From: an uncultured Clostridia bacterium
GTDB lineage: Bacteria; Bacillota; Clostridia; TANB77; CAG-508
Length of the DNA: 47,581 nt
Direction of reading: 5' to 3'
Assembly: GCA_944393325.1 (NCBI GenBank)
Contig: CALXZU010000008.1
Location: 1-47,581, forward strand
Shown here: positions 35,522-44,706 of the stretch, piece after piece
How positions within the stretch are numbered: the first letter of the stretch is position 1
Layout: each line of letters opens with the position of its first letter
Program-made: the position numbers and the translations under genes
Notes under the pieces: model-generated
Told to the model about the DNA's origin: nothing
The model's input: only the letters and a program-made list of their open reading frames with translations
Database searches by the model: none

Positions 35522-36598
35522 ATGAATGTAGATATATGTATTATTATGTTTTTTATAATAATAGCAACGATAATAAAAGTTTTGCCAATAAAAGAAAAAA
35601 TTAAAAATAATGTTTTTATTAATATAGGATTTATAGTATTATTCATTATTTTAATAATAAGAGAACCATATTCTGATATGATAAGATATTTAGAAGTTTT
35701 TAAAGAAACTAACATAAATACATTTTCAGATATTTTACGACTAAGGTGGGAACCATTGTATTTATTATTAAATTTAGCAATAAGTATTTTTACTGATGAT
35801 GAAAGAATTTTTATGATTATTATTGCAATATTAGGATTAATGGGGCCATATATTTTTATAAAAAGGTATTCTAAAGGTTATCTATTTAGTTTAGTATTTT
35901 TTATAATATTAGGAATATATAACTATAATTTTTATATAATTAGACAAGCATTAGCAATTTCTATATTATTAATAGGAATAAAGTATATAGAACAAAAATC
36001 ATTAATAAAATTCATAATAATGGTATTGTTAGCAACTGGATTTCACACAACATCGATTATATTTTTAATAGCATATCCGTTAGGAAATATTAAGTTAAGT
36101 ACAAAAGGTATAATTTTATATATTTTTATTATAGGAATTGTGTTCTTATTGGGAAATAATATTGTTCAATTTATTTATAAGATTCCTATATTTACTGAAT
36201 ATGCTACAACTGAAAGTAAAAGCGATGGGATTTGGAGATTAGTATTACTTACAACTATATTTTTGTTTATGTTTGTTTTGACACACTTTAATAATAAAAA
36301 TCAGTTTAAAAGTAAAAAAATTATAACATTAAGAGAAAAAGAAGATACTAATACAGTATTTTTTAATATGTTAATGATAGGAATAATTTTTCAAATATTA
36401 TCAATAAATCAGAGTGTTATTGTAAGGTTAGCAAATGTTTTTGTTGCACCAGTAATAGTTTTAATTCCTAATATGCTAGCTTTAGTAAATAATAAAAATA
36501 ATAAATATTTATTTTATGTAGGGATATTAATTTGTGCTATTGTATATTCTATTTTAGTACCTACAATTAAAGCGTATGAGATAGGAGGGATAATTTGA
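35522..36598 (+). CDS. EpsG/Wzy-like polysaccharide polymerase
   Basis: 358 residues with about ten hydrophobic helices. The motif REPYSDMIRYLEVFKE near 40-60, the RWEPLYLLLN segment and FYIIRQALAISILLIGIKY are typical of EpsG-family proteins, which join repeat units on the outer membrane face. It sits with a flippase and an initiating transferase, completing a Wzx/Wzy-type pathway. The C-terminus overlaps the next gene by 4 bases. Confidence 0.83.
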   Translation: MNVDICIIMFFIIIATIIKVLPIKEKIKNNVFINIGFIVLFIILIIREPYSDMIRYLEVFKETNINTFSDILRLRWEPLYLLLNLAISIFTDDERIFMIIIAILGLMGPYIFIKRYSKGYLFSLVFFIILGIYNYNFYIIRQALAISILLIGIKYIEQKSLIKFIIMVLLATGFHTTSIIFLIAYPLGNIKLSTKGIILYIFIIGIVFLLGNNIVQFIYKIPIFTEYATTESKSDGIWRLVLLTTIFLFMFVLTHFNNKNQFKSKKIITLREKEDTNTVFFNMLMIGIIFQILSINQSVIVRLANVFVAPVIVLIPNMLALVNNKNNKYLFYVGILICAIVYSILVPTIKAYEIGGII

Positions 36599-37116
36599 TT
36601 ATAAAAAAAGTTTTTTATAAAATAATAAAAAAAATTAATAAAATATGGTATGCAAAGATTTTAGGTGTTAAGTTGGGTGAAAATGTTAGGTTAATAGGAA
36701 ATTTAAATTTGGGAACAGAACCATATTTGATAAGTATTGGCAATCATGTTACAGTGTCTAATGATGTTTCATTTGTAACTCATGATGGAGCAACATGGAT
36801 TTTTAAAGAGAATAGGAAATATAAGGATGTAGTAAAATATGGAAAAATAAAAATAGGAAATAATTGTTTTATTGGAACAAAAAGTATTTTATTACCTGGA
36901 GTAGAAATAGGAGATAATAGCATAGTTGCTGCGGGAAGTGTTGTTACTAAAAAATTCCCAAGTGGTGTTGTAATAGGAGGAAATCCTGCAAAAGTTATAA
37001 AAAGTACCAAAGAATTTACTCAAAAATGTGTAGAAAATAATAAAGACTATGATATAAAAAATTATAGAAAAAATAAAAAAGAAGAAGTTTTAAAAATGCT
37101 GAGAGAGGATAAATAA
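36595..37116 (+). CDS. Hexapeptide-repeat (LbH) acetyltransferase
   Basis: 173 residues from TTG 36595, 7 bases after GGAGGG. Left-handed beta-helix hexapeptides are clear: LIGNLNLG, ISIGNHVTVSNDVSF, IKIGNNCFIGTKSILLPGVEIGDNSIVAAGSVVTKKFPSG, then VIGGNPAKVIK. The WcaF/NodL-type layout suggests O-acetylation of a repeat-unit sugar. THDGA provides a likely catalytic His. Confidence 0.9.
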   Translation: MIIKKVFYKIIKKINKIWYAKILGVKLGENVRLIGNLNLGTEPYLISIGNHVTVSNDVSFVTHDGATWIFKENRKYKDVVKYGKIKIGNNCFIGTKSILLPGVEIGDNSIVAAGSVVTKKFPSGVVIGGNPAKVIKSTKEFTQKCVENNKDYDIKNYRKNKKEEVLKMLREDK

Positions 37117-37118
37117 AA

Positions 37119-37994
37119 ATGGATATTAATCAAATAAAACAAATTTTAATAAATAAAGGAGCATTAAATTTTTTACCAGATAAAAAATTTTTAGAAGTAG
37201 TATACGAGTTCAGAATGAATAAAAAGTTAAATTTGGAAAATCCAAAAACATTTAATGAAAAATTGCAATGGCTTAAATTATATGATAGAAATCCTGAATA
37301 TACAAAAATGGTTGATAAATATGAAGTAAAAAAATATGTTTCTGAAATTATTGGAGAAGAACATATTATACCAACTATAGGGGTATATGATAAATTTGAT
37401 GAAATTAATTTTGGTGAATTGCCAAGACAATTTGTTATGAAATGTACTCATGATTCTGGAAGTACAATTGTTTGTAAAGATAAGAGTGAGTTAGATATTA
37501 AACGTACAAAAACTATAATTAATAAAAGGTTAAAAAATAATTATTTCTATTCATGTAGAGAATGGGCATATAAAAATGTCTTTCCTAGAATTTTAGTAGA
37601 AGATTACATAGGAGAAAATTTAACAGATTATAGAATATATTGTTTCAATGGTGAACCAAAATATATTTATATGTACATTTCAAAAAATGAAGATATTACT
37701 AAGCCAGAACCAGAAACATGTAATATATATGATACCAATTGGAATTTACAGAATTTTAAGCAAAAAAGCCCTCAAAGTAAAATTGAATATAAGAAACCAG
37801 AAAAATTAGATGAAATGATAGAAATGGCTAAAAAGTTCTCTTATGGAATTAAATTTTTAAGAGTAGATTTTTATATAGTAAACAATAATGTTTTATTTGG
37901 GGAATTAACATTTTTCCCTGGAGGGGGATTTTCAAAATTTTATCCTAATGATGCAGATTTGAAATTAGGAAATTTATTAAATATAAAAGGATAA
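37119..37994 (+). CDS. TupA-like ATP-grasp protein
   Basis: 291 residues. NPKTFNEKLQWLKLYDRNPEYTKMVDKYEVKKYV is the diagnostic N-terminus, FVMKCTHDSGSTIVCKDK the ATP-binding loop, and RILVEDYIG...DYRIYCFNGEPKYI plus LRVDFYIVNNNVLFGELTFFPGGGF the metal-binding core. TupA-type enzymes were described for teichuronopeptide synthesis; here it may attach an amino acid or peptide to the polysaccharide. Gap to previous gene 2 bases. Confidence 0.87.
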   Translation: MDINQIKQILINKGALNFLPDKKFLEVVYEFRMNKKLNLENPKTFNEKLQWLKLYDRNPEYTKMVDKYEVKKYVSEIIGEEHIIPTIGVYDKFDEINFGELPRQFVMKCTHDSGSTIVCKDKSELDIKRTKTIINKRLKNNYFYSCREWAYKNVFPRILVEDYIGENLTDYRIYCFNGEPKYIYMYISKNEDITKPEPETCNIYDTNWNLQNFKQKSPQSKIEYKKPEKLDEMIEMAKKFSYGIKFLRVDFYIVNNNVLFGELTFFPGGGFSKFYPNDADLKLGNLLNIKG

Positions 37995-38023
37995 GAATTA
38001 TATAAAAGAAAGAAAGAGAGAAA

Positions 38024-39535
38024 ATGAGAACGGTAAAAGCATTAAAAAATATGATTACATCAGTAATTCAACAAATAGTTACATTTATTTGTGGATTAAT
38101 AGTACCAAGATTAATATTAGAAACTTTTGGATCAGATGTTAATGGATTGATAAATTCGATAACACAATTTTTAGCATATATAAGTTTGTTAGAATCTGGT
38201 TTTGGACCAGTAGTGAAATCAATATTATATAAGCCAATAGCTCAAAAAGCTAAAGAAGAAATTAGAAATATATTAAAAACAAGTGAACATTTCTTTAGAG
38301 TAATTGCAGGAATATTTATATTTTATATTATTATTTTATGTATAGTGTACCCAATGTTTATAAACAATCAATTTGATACAATGTTCACGGTTTCACTTAT
38401 AGTAATAATAGCAATTTCAACATTTGCAGAATACTTTTTTGGAATGACGTATAAATTATTTTTACAAGCTGAACAAAAGGCATATATAACATCATCTATA
38501 CAAATTATAACAACTATTATTAATACTATATTAATAGTGATATTAATCAAATGTGGTGCTAATATACAAATTGTAAAATTAGTAAGTGCATTAGTATATG
38601 TTTTTAGGCCAATACTTCAAAATATATATGTTAGAAAAAAATATAATATAAGCTTAAAAAATGCTAAAAATGATTATAAAATAGAACAAAAATGGGATGG
38701 CTTTGCTCAGCATTTGGCTGGTGTAATACATGGAAATACAGATGTTGCAATTTTAACTTTTTTTGCGAATTTTAAAGAGGTTTCTGTTTATACAGTATAT
38801 AAATTGGTGGTTACAGGAATAAGAAATATAGTTACTATTTTATCAAGTGCAATAGATTCAGCATTTGGCGATATGATGGCAAAAGGAGAAAAAGAAAACT
38901 TTAATAAAAAATTTAGTTTATACGAATTTGTCTATTATACATTAATTACTATTATATATTCTTGTGCAATTGTATTAATAGTACCATTTGTAGAAGTATA
39001 CACTAAAGGGATTACAGATGTTAATTATGTTAGAAATGTATTTGCATATGTTTTTGTGTTTGGGTATTTTATCCATGCAATAAAAACACCATACAATACA
39101 CTAGCATATACAGCAGGAAAATTTAAAGAGACACAAAGAGGAGCATGGATAGAAGCGCTTTCAAATTTAATTATATCTTTGATATTGGTGCAATTTTTAG
39201 GAATTGTTGGAGTGGCTGTAGGTACATTAGTTTCTGTAACAATAAGAGGAATAGAATTTCTAATATTTTCTTCAAAAAATATCTTAGATAGAAATATTAG
39301 AAAGACTTTTACAAGAAGTATTATTAGCATAATTGAATTGATAGTTATAGAGATAATAGGAAAAATGATATTAAATTTTACAGACATATCATATCTTGGA
39401 TGGATTGTAGAAGGAATAAAAGTATTTATGGTTTCAATAATTATTATAATACCAATTAATTTATTATATTATAAAGAAGAGAGAAAAGAAATTGTTGGAG
39501 TAATTAAAAATTTATTGAAAAAAGGAGCTAAATAA
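38024..39535 (+). CDS. Wzx-type polysaccharide flippase
   Basis: 503 residues with 12-14 helices and the MATE/MVF-like fold: SVIQQIVTFICGLIVPRLI at the N-terminus and GSDVNGLINSITQFLAYISLLESG shortly after are typical of Wzx. It flips the lipid-linked repeat unit to the outer face. It abuts the next gene directly (stop then ATG). Confidence 0.9.
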   Translation: MRTVKALKNMITSVIQQIVTFICGLIVPRLILETFGSDVNGLINSITQFLAYISLLESGFGPVVKSILYKPIAQKAKEEIRNILKTSEHFFRVIAGIFIFYIIILCIVYPMFINNQFDTMFTVSLIVIIAISTFAEYFFGMTYKLFLQAEQKAYITSSIQIITTIINTILIVILIKCGANIQIVKLVSALVYVFRPILQNIYVRKKYNISLKNAKNDYKIEQKWDGFAQHLAGVIHGNTDVAILTFFANFKEVSVYTVYKLVVTGIRNIVTILSSAIDSAFGDMMAKGEKENFNKKFSLYEFVYYTLITIIYSCAIVLIVPFVEVYTKGITDVNYVRNVFAYVFVFGYFIHAIKTPYNTLAYTAGKFKETQRGAWIEALSNLIISLILVQFLGIVGVAVGTLVSVTIRGIEFLIFSSKNILDRNIRKTFTRSIISIIELIVIEIIGKMILNFTDISYLGWIVEGIKVFMVSIIIIIPINLLYYKEERKEIVGVIKNLLKKGAK

Positions 39536-40726
39536 ATGAAAGTCTGTTTTTTATATGAATCAGTTTTTACATTAGGGGGAATTCAAAGATGTATAACAAC
39601 ATTGGCGAATTATTTGGTAAAACAGGGACATGATGTTTCGGTGATTTGTACAAATACAAAAATACAAATAAATAGAGAAATCTATGGATTAGATAAAAAT
39701 ATTAAAGTAATATTTACAAAAAAGCGAAGTATAATAAGGAAGATTATTAATAAGGGGTTACAATTGATAAATAAAGTTAATTATAAAACAGGGATTTTAA
39801 AAAATAATATAAAAATAATTGACTTTATATATTATTATTCATTTGGAAAATATATTCAAGAAATTGTTGATAAGGAAAAATATGATGTATTAATAGGATC
39901 AGGTGTTAAATATATAAAAGTGAGTTCTTTAATAAAAGGAAATAATATGATAAAAATAGGTTGGCAACATAGTTCATATGATTCGTATTATAATTCTAAG
40001 AATAGAATATTTTGGAATCAAGATGCAAGCGTAAAAAAGATGTTTGAAGATTTAGATGCATATGTTGTTTTAACATTAGATGATAAAATGAAATTAAAAA
40101 ATATTAGAAATTTAGATTCATATACAATATATAACCCTATAGGAATTAGACAAGAAGAAAAAAGTAATCTTATGAACAAAAAATTTATAGCATTAGGTAG
40201 ACTTGATAAGGTTAAAGGTTTTGACACTTTGATAAATAGTTTCAAAGAATTCAATAAAGTAAACAAAGAGTGGAAATTAGATATTTATGGTGATGGTAGC
40301 GAAAGAGAAAATTTGAATATACAAATAAAAGAAGCAGGACTTGAAGAATATATTAATTTATTTCACAGAACTGACAAAGTAAAAGAAGTATATAGAAATG
40401 CTTCAATATATTGTATGTCATCATATAAGGAAGGTTTTCCACTAGTAATATTAGAAGCAATGGAAAGTGGATTGCCTGTTATTAGTTATGATATGCCTTG
40501 CATAAAAGAAATATTTAAAAATGGAAATGAAGGAACAATAATAGAAAATAGAAATAATAAAAAATATGTAGAAGCTATGTTAAAATTAGCAAATAGTATA
40601 GACGAGAGAAGAAAAATAGCAGGCAAAGCAATAGAAAGAACAAAAGATTTTAATGTTGAAAATATAGGTAAACAGTGGGAAAAATTATTTAAAGAATTAA
40701 AAGATAATAAAGGAGATGTTAAATAA
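39536..40726 (+). CDS. GT4 glycosyltransferase
   Basis: 396 residues. GGIQRCITTLANYL at the N-terminus, LGRLDKVKGFDTLINSF opening the donor domain and SSYKEGFPLVILEAMESGLPVISYDMPCI with the EX7E motif. A longer insert (about 55-95) is rich in Lys/Ile. It is the fourth GT4 in the locus, consistent with a repeat unit of several sugars. Its stop overlaps the start of the epimerase gene. Confidence 0.9.
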   Translation: MKVCFLYESVFTLGGIQRCITTLANYLVKQGHDVSVICTNTKIQINREIYGLDKNIKVIFTKKRSIIRKIINKGLQLINKVNYKTGILKNNIKIIDFIYYYSFGKYIQEIVDKEKYDVLIGSGVKYIKVSSLIKGNNMIKIGWQHSSYDSYYNSKNRIFWNQDASVKKMFEDLDAYVVLTLDDKMKLKNIRNLDSYTIYNPIGIRQEEKSNLMNKKFIALGRLDKVKGFDTLINSFKEFNKVNKEWKLDIYGDGSERENLNIQIKEAGLEEYINLFHRTDKVKEVYRNASIYCMSSYKEGFPLVILEAMESGLPVISYDMPCIKEIFKNGNEGTIIENRNNKKYVEAMLKLANSIDERRKIAGKAIERTKDFNVENIGKQWEKLFKELKDNKGDVK

Positions 40727-41706
40727 TGAATACATATTTTATAACAGGAGGAGCAGGTTTTATAGGTTCTACATTAAGTGAAAAATTATTAGAATTGGGA
40801 AATAAGGTAATTGCAATAGATAATTTTTGTGATTTCTATAATCCTGAAATAAAAGAAAACAATGTAAAAGAATTGTTGAAAAATTCTAATTTTAAATTAT
40901 ATAGAAATGACATAAGGGATAGACAAGCAGTAAAGAAAATATTTGATGAAAATAAAATAGATGTGGTAATGAGTTTAGCAGCAATGGCAGGAGTCAGACC
41001 ATCTATTGAAAATCCGTGCTTATATCAAGAAGTAAATTGTTTAGGATTACAAAATATATTAGAAGAAATGAAATTACATGGAGTAAAAAATGGAGTATTA
41101 GCATCATCAAGTAGTGTATATGGAAATTGCAAAGAAGTACCATTTAGAGAAGATATGATTGTAGATTATGCAATTAGCCCTTATGCAGCAACAAAGAAAG
41201 CTAATGAAGTAATGGCACATGTATATCATAAGTTATATGATATGAATATAATAATGCTTAGATTTTTTACAGTATATGGACCAAAACAAAGACCAGATTT
41301 AGCTATAAATAAATTTACAAGATTAATGTTAGAGGGAAAAGAAATACCAATGTTTGGTGATGGAACAACATCAAGAGACTATACATATGTAGATGATATT
41401 GTAGATGGAATAATTAAATCTTGTGAATATACTTTAAGCCATCAAAATGTATATGAAATATTAAATTTAGGAAATTCATCACCAACATCATTAATGGAAA
41501 TGATAAATATTATAGCAAAAACTTTAGGTGTAGAAGCAAAAATAAAACAACTACCAATGCAACCAGGAGATGTTGATAGGACATATGCGGATATTTCAAA
41601 AGCAAAAAAAATGATAGGATATGAACCAAAGACTACCTTTGAAGAAGGAATAAGAAAATTTGCTGAGTGGTATAAAATAAATAAAGATTTATATACAAAT
41701 AATTAA
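40726..41706 (+). CDS. NAD-dependent UDP-sugar epimerase (UDP-glucuronate 4-epimerase-like)
   Basis: 326 residues. TGGAGFIGS binds NAD. Tyr153 and Lys157 (SPYAATK) with the Ser-rich SSSVYG form the catalytic triad. DNFCDFYNPEIKENNV and FFTVYGPKQRPDLA are typical of UDP-glucuronate 4-epimerases, and the next gene makes UDP-glucuronate. Product inferred: UDP-galacturonate. Confidence 0.88.
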   Translation: MNTYFITGGAGFIGSTLSEKLLELGNKVIAIDNFCDFYNPEIKENNVKELLKNSNFKLYRNDIRDRQAVKKIFDENKIDVVMSLAAMAGVRPSIENPCLYQEVNCLGLQNILEEMKLHGVKNGVLASSSSVYGNCKEVPFREDMIVDYAISPYAATKKANEVMAHVYHKLYDMNIIMLRFFTVYGPKQRPDLAINKFTRLMLEGKEIPMFGDGTTSRDYTYVDDIVDGIIKSCEYTLSHQNVYEILNLGNSSPTSLMEMINIIAKTLGVEAKIKQLPMQPGDVDRTYADISKAKKMIGYEPKTTFEEGIRKFAEWYKINKDLYTNN

Positions 41707-41730
41707 AATATATTTTAGGAGGGATTAAAA

Positions 41731-43032
41731 ATGAAACAGTACAAAATAGCAGTAGCAGGAACAGGTTATGTAGGATTAGTTGCAGGAGTGTGTTTTGCAG
41801 AAAGAGGACATCAAGTAATGTGTGTTGATGTTGATGAAGAAAAAGTAAAGGTGATGAAAAGTGGAATATCACCAATATATGAACAAGATTTAGAAGAATT
41901 AATGAAAAAGAATTATGCAGAAGGAAGATTAGATTATACAACTGATTATGAAAAGGCTTATAAAGATGCAGATGCAATATTTATAGGAGTAGGAACACCA
42001 GAACAACCAGATGGTTCAGCTAACTTAAGTTATATTGCAACAGTATCAAGACAAATAGCAGAAAGTATTGAAAAAGATTGTTTAGTTGTTGTAAAATCTA
42101 CTGTACCTATTGGTACTAATGATAAAGTAGAACAATTTATAAGAGACTTTTTAGTACATGATGTAAAAGTAGAAGTTGCAAGTAATCCAGAGTTTTTGGC
42201 TCAAGGAACAGCGGTAAGGGATACATTAGAGGCAAAAAGAATAGTAATTGGAACTGAAAGTAAAGAAGCAGAAAAAATGCTTATGGAAATATATGAACCA
42301 TTTAATTTGCCAATAGTATCAGTAAGTAGAAGAAGCGCAGAAATGATAAAATATGCATCAAATGACTTTTTAGCATTAAAAATATCATATATGAATGATA
42401 TAGCTAACCTTTGTGAATTAGTAGGAGCAAATATAGAAGATGTAGCAAAAGGTATGAGCTATGACCCAAGAATAGGAAGTAATTTCTTAAAAGCAGGAAT
42501 AGGATATGGTGGAAGTTGCTTCCCAAAAGACACAAAAGCATTAAAATATCTTGCTAAACAACATGGTTATACATTAAAAACAGTAGAAGCAGCAGTAGAT
42601 GTAAACATAGAGCAAAAAACAAAATTATTCAAGAAGGCTTCTGATAGATTAATAACATTTAATAATCTAAAAGTAGCAGTTTTAGGTTTAACATTTAAAC
42701 CAGGAACAGATGACTTAAGAGAAGCACCATCTTTAGATAATGTTAAATTATTATTAGAAAAAGGAGCAAATATTTATGCATATGATCCAGTTGGAGAAGA
42801 TAATTACAGAAAAAAATATCCAACAGAAATAAATTATGTAAGTTCTCCAGAAGAAGCATTAAAAGATGCCAATGTATGTTTTATATTTACTGAATGGAAT
42901 GAAATTAAAAATGTAAAACCAGAAGAATATAAAAAATTAATGAAAACACCTCTTGTATATGACGGAAGAAATATATATAATATAAATGAAATGATAAAAG
43001 AAGGGGTAGAATATTATTCGATAGGAAGATAA
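41731..43032 (+). CDS. ugd: UDP-glucose 6-dehydrogenase
   Basis: 433 residues. GTGYVGLVAGVCFAERGHQV is the NAD site, VVVKSTVPIGT the central motif, and GGSCFPKDTKAL carries the catalytic Cys263. LTFKPGTDDLREAPS opens the C-terminal UDP-binding domain. It supplies UDP-glucuronate to the neighbouring epimerase and the capsule. RBS TTAGGAGG. Confidence 0.96.
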   Translation: MKQYKIAVAGTGYVGLVAGVCFAERGHQVMCVDVDEEKVKVMKSGISPIYEQDLEELMKKNYAEGRLDYTTDYEKAYKDADAIFIGVGTPEQPDGSANLSYIATVSRQIAESIEKDCLVVVKSTVPIGTNDKVEQFIRDFLVHDVKVEVASNPEFLAQGTAVRDTLEAKRIVIGTESKEAEKMLMEIYEPFNLPIVSVSRRSAEMIKYASNDFLALKISYMNDIANLCELVGANIEDVAKGMSYDPRIGSNFLKAGIGYGGSCFPKDTKALKYLAKQHGYTLKTVEAAVDVNIEQKTKLFKKASDRLITFNNLKVAVLGLTFKPGTDDLREAPSLDNVKLLLEKGANIYAYDPVGEDNYRKKYPTEINYVSSPEEALKDANVCFIFTEWNEIKNVKPEEYKKLMKTPLVYDGRNIYNINEMIKEGVEYYSIGR

Positions 43033-43033
43033 T

Positions 43034-44174
43034 ATGAGTTATTTGATAAATTCTAAAAATATAAAGAAACAGATGAAAAAGAAGAGAAAAAGAATAATTG
43101 ATTATGGCATTATTATAGTAGCAATAATTCTATTATTAATTATTGCTTTTTCTACTAATGTAATAAATATACAAGAGATTAGTCAAAATGTTCGTAAACA
43201 ATTATATGGGGATCCAATTGACTTAGAAACAGGATTAATTAATAATGAGTATTTTGGCATAAGTTCTGAACGGTAAAAATGCAGAAGAAACGACAAAAGG
43301 ACTAAATGAGGCTATAGAATATGCAAGTAATAATGGTATAAATTATATAAAATTAGAAAAAGGTGATTATTTGGTTGATAATTCGATTAATCTTTTTTCT
43401 AATTTAGAGTTTGATTTAAACTCTTCAAATATTATAATGAAAAAAAATAGTAATACACATTACAATGTTTTAAAAATATTGAACAAAGAAAATGTTAAGA
43501 TATTTAATGGAAAAATAGAAGGAGATAGAGATTATCACAATTATGAAGGAGAGTCTTCACATGAATGGGGAATGGGAATAAGAGTAGAAGGTTCAAAAAA
43601 CGTATTTATAAATAATTTGAAAATTTTTAATATGACTGGAGATGGAGTCTATATTACAAAAGGATTAAGTAACTCTAATTTAGTAAGAATACAGGATTGT
43701 GTGATATATAGAAATAGAAGACAGGGAATAAGTATTATTTCTGGAGAAAATGTAGAAATTATCAATAATGAAATATATAACATAAATGGAACGAGTCCCC
43801 AGTGTGGAATTGATTTAGAAGCAAATTATGAAAATCAAAAAATTGATAATATATACATATATAATAATAAATTATTTGATTTTGGAAGTAGAGCAATAAA
43901 ATTATATAACCAAGTTTATAATGTAAAAATAGAGAGTAATATGATAAATGGTAGTATAAATATAGAAGAAACAAAAGAAAAAACAGAAATTATTAATAAT
44001 GATTTAATTGATGGTACTATCTATGTAGGAAGTATTTATGAAGATAGTAAAAAAGTAGTAAATAATATAGAGATTATCAATAATACTTTAAGTAATTATG
44101 AAATAGAATATAATAATAAAGTAAATAATATAAAAATAGAAGAAAATAAAGTGTCTGAACAAGAAGAAGTATAA
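43034..44174 (+). CDS. Membrane-anchored right-handed beta-helix protein, with +1 frameshift at CGG
   Basis: About 380 residues after joining. A Lys-rich start and one helix (about 22-43) anchor it outside the membrane. The first frame stops at ISSE-CGG-TAA. Skipping C at 43271 continues GKNAEETTKGLNEAIEYASNNGINYIKLEKGDYLV, the standard opening of pectate-lyase-like beta-helices. Asn/Ile-rich coils (VEIINNEIYN, IYIYNNKLFDF, IKIEENKV) follow to the end. Such proteins often cleave or modify uronic-acid polysaccharides, which fits the uronate genes just upstream. No catalytic residues can be named. Confidence 0.82.
43271..43273 (+). other. In-frame CGG at +1 shift site (beta-helix gene)
   Basis: Context ATA AGT TCT GAA C GGT AAA AAT. 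Frame zero reads CGG followed at once by TAA. Skipping the C at 43271 gives GGT (Gly) and opens the beta-helix domain; without the shift only an 80-residue membrane stub is made. Confidence 0.87.
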
Positions 44175-44199
44175 ATAAAAATTATTGATTGGAGCAAAA

Positions 44200-44706
44200 A
44201 TGTATAAGTTATGTAAGTTTTTCGAAAATGTAATTAAATTTTTTAGAATAAAAATTAAGATAGTATATTGGAAAATAAAATACGGAAAAAATATAAAAAT
44301 TGGAAAAAGTTTAACTTTTAGAAAAGGGTTTATAATAAATATGACTAAAGATGGAGTTTTAGAAATAGGAAATAATTGTAGTTTCAATAATTATTGTTCT
44401 ATAAATTGTCATGAAAAAATTATTATAGGAAATGATAATATTTTTGGTGAAAATGTAAAAATATATGATCATAATCATATATTTAATGATAAAAATATAG
44501 ATTTTAAAAGAAATTTTAAAACGCATGAAATAAGAATTGGGAATTTTAACTGGTTTGGTTCTAATGTGACAATACTAAGCAAATCTATATTAAAAGATAG
44601 AAATGTAATCGGTGCAAATGTTGTTTTAAATGAAAAATATGATTCTGAAAAGTTAATAAGAGGAGATAATAAAATAATTATGGATAAAATTAATTATAAT
44701 AATTAA
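44200..44706 (+). CDS. Hexapeptide-repeat acyltransferase
   Basis: About 168 residues from ATG 44200 (GGAG at 44190-44193, spacing 6); the TTG at 44185 precedes that RBS. Hexapeptide turns: IKIGKSLTFRKGFIIN, LEIGNNCSFNNYCSINCH, IIIGNDNIFGENVKIYDHNH, IRIGNFNWFGSNVTIL. The last turns are short and the usual GxPAK end is missing (VIGANVVLNEKYDSEKLIRGDNK), so it is a diverged but complete member. Last gene of the capsule locus. Confidence 0.85.
   Translation: MYKLCKFFENVIKFFRIKIKIVYWKIKYGKNIKIGKSLTFRKGFIINMTKDGVLEIGNNCSFNNYCSINCHEKIIIGNDNIFGENVKIYDHNHIFNDKNIDFKRNFKTHEIRIGNFNWFGSNVTILSKSILKDRNVIGANVVLNEKYDSEKLIRGDNKIIMDKINYNN

Noticed and set aside
24405..43273. Five frameshifts as ordinary pseudogenes or sequencing errors
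   Set aside because: All five are the same base (C), the same context (before GGA/GGT), outside homopolymers, with both halves intact and no other lesions, and coincide with the only in-frame CGGs. Random decay or miscalls would vary in base, phase and context. Not excluded without raw reads.
24405..43273. CGG simply reassigned to another amino acid
   Set aside because: Reassignment alone would keep the zero frame, where stops follow at once or within a few codons; homology requires a change of frame.
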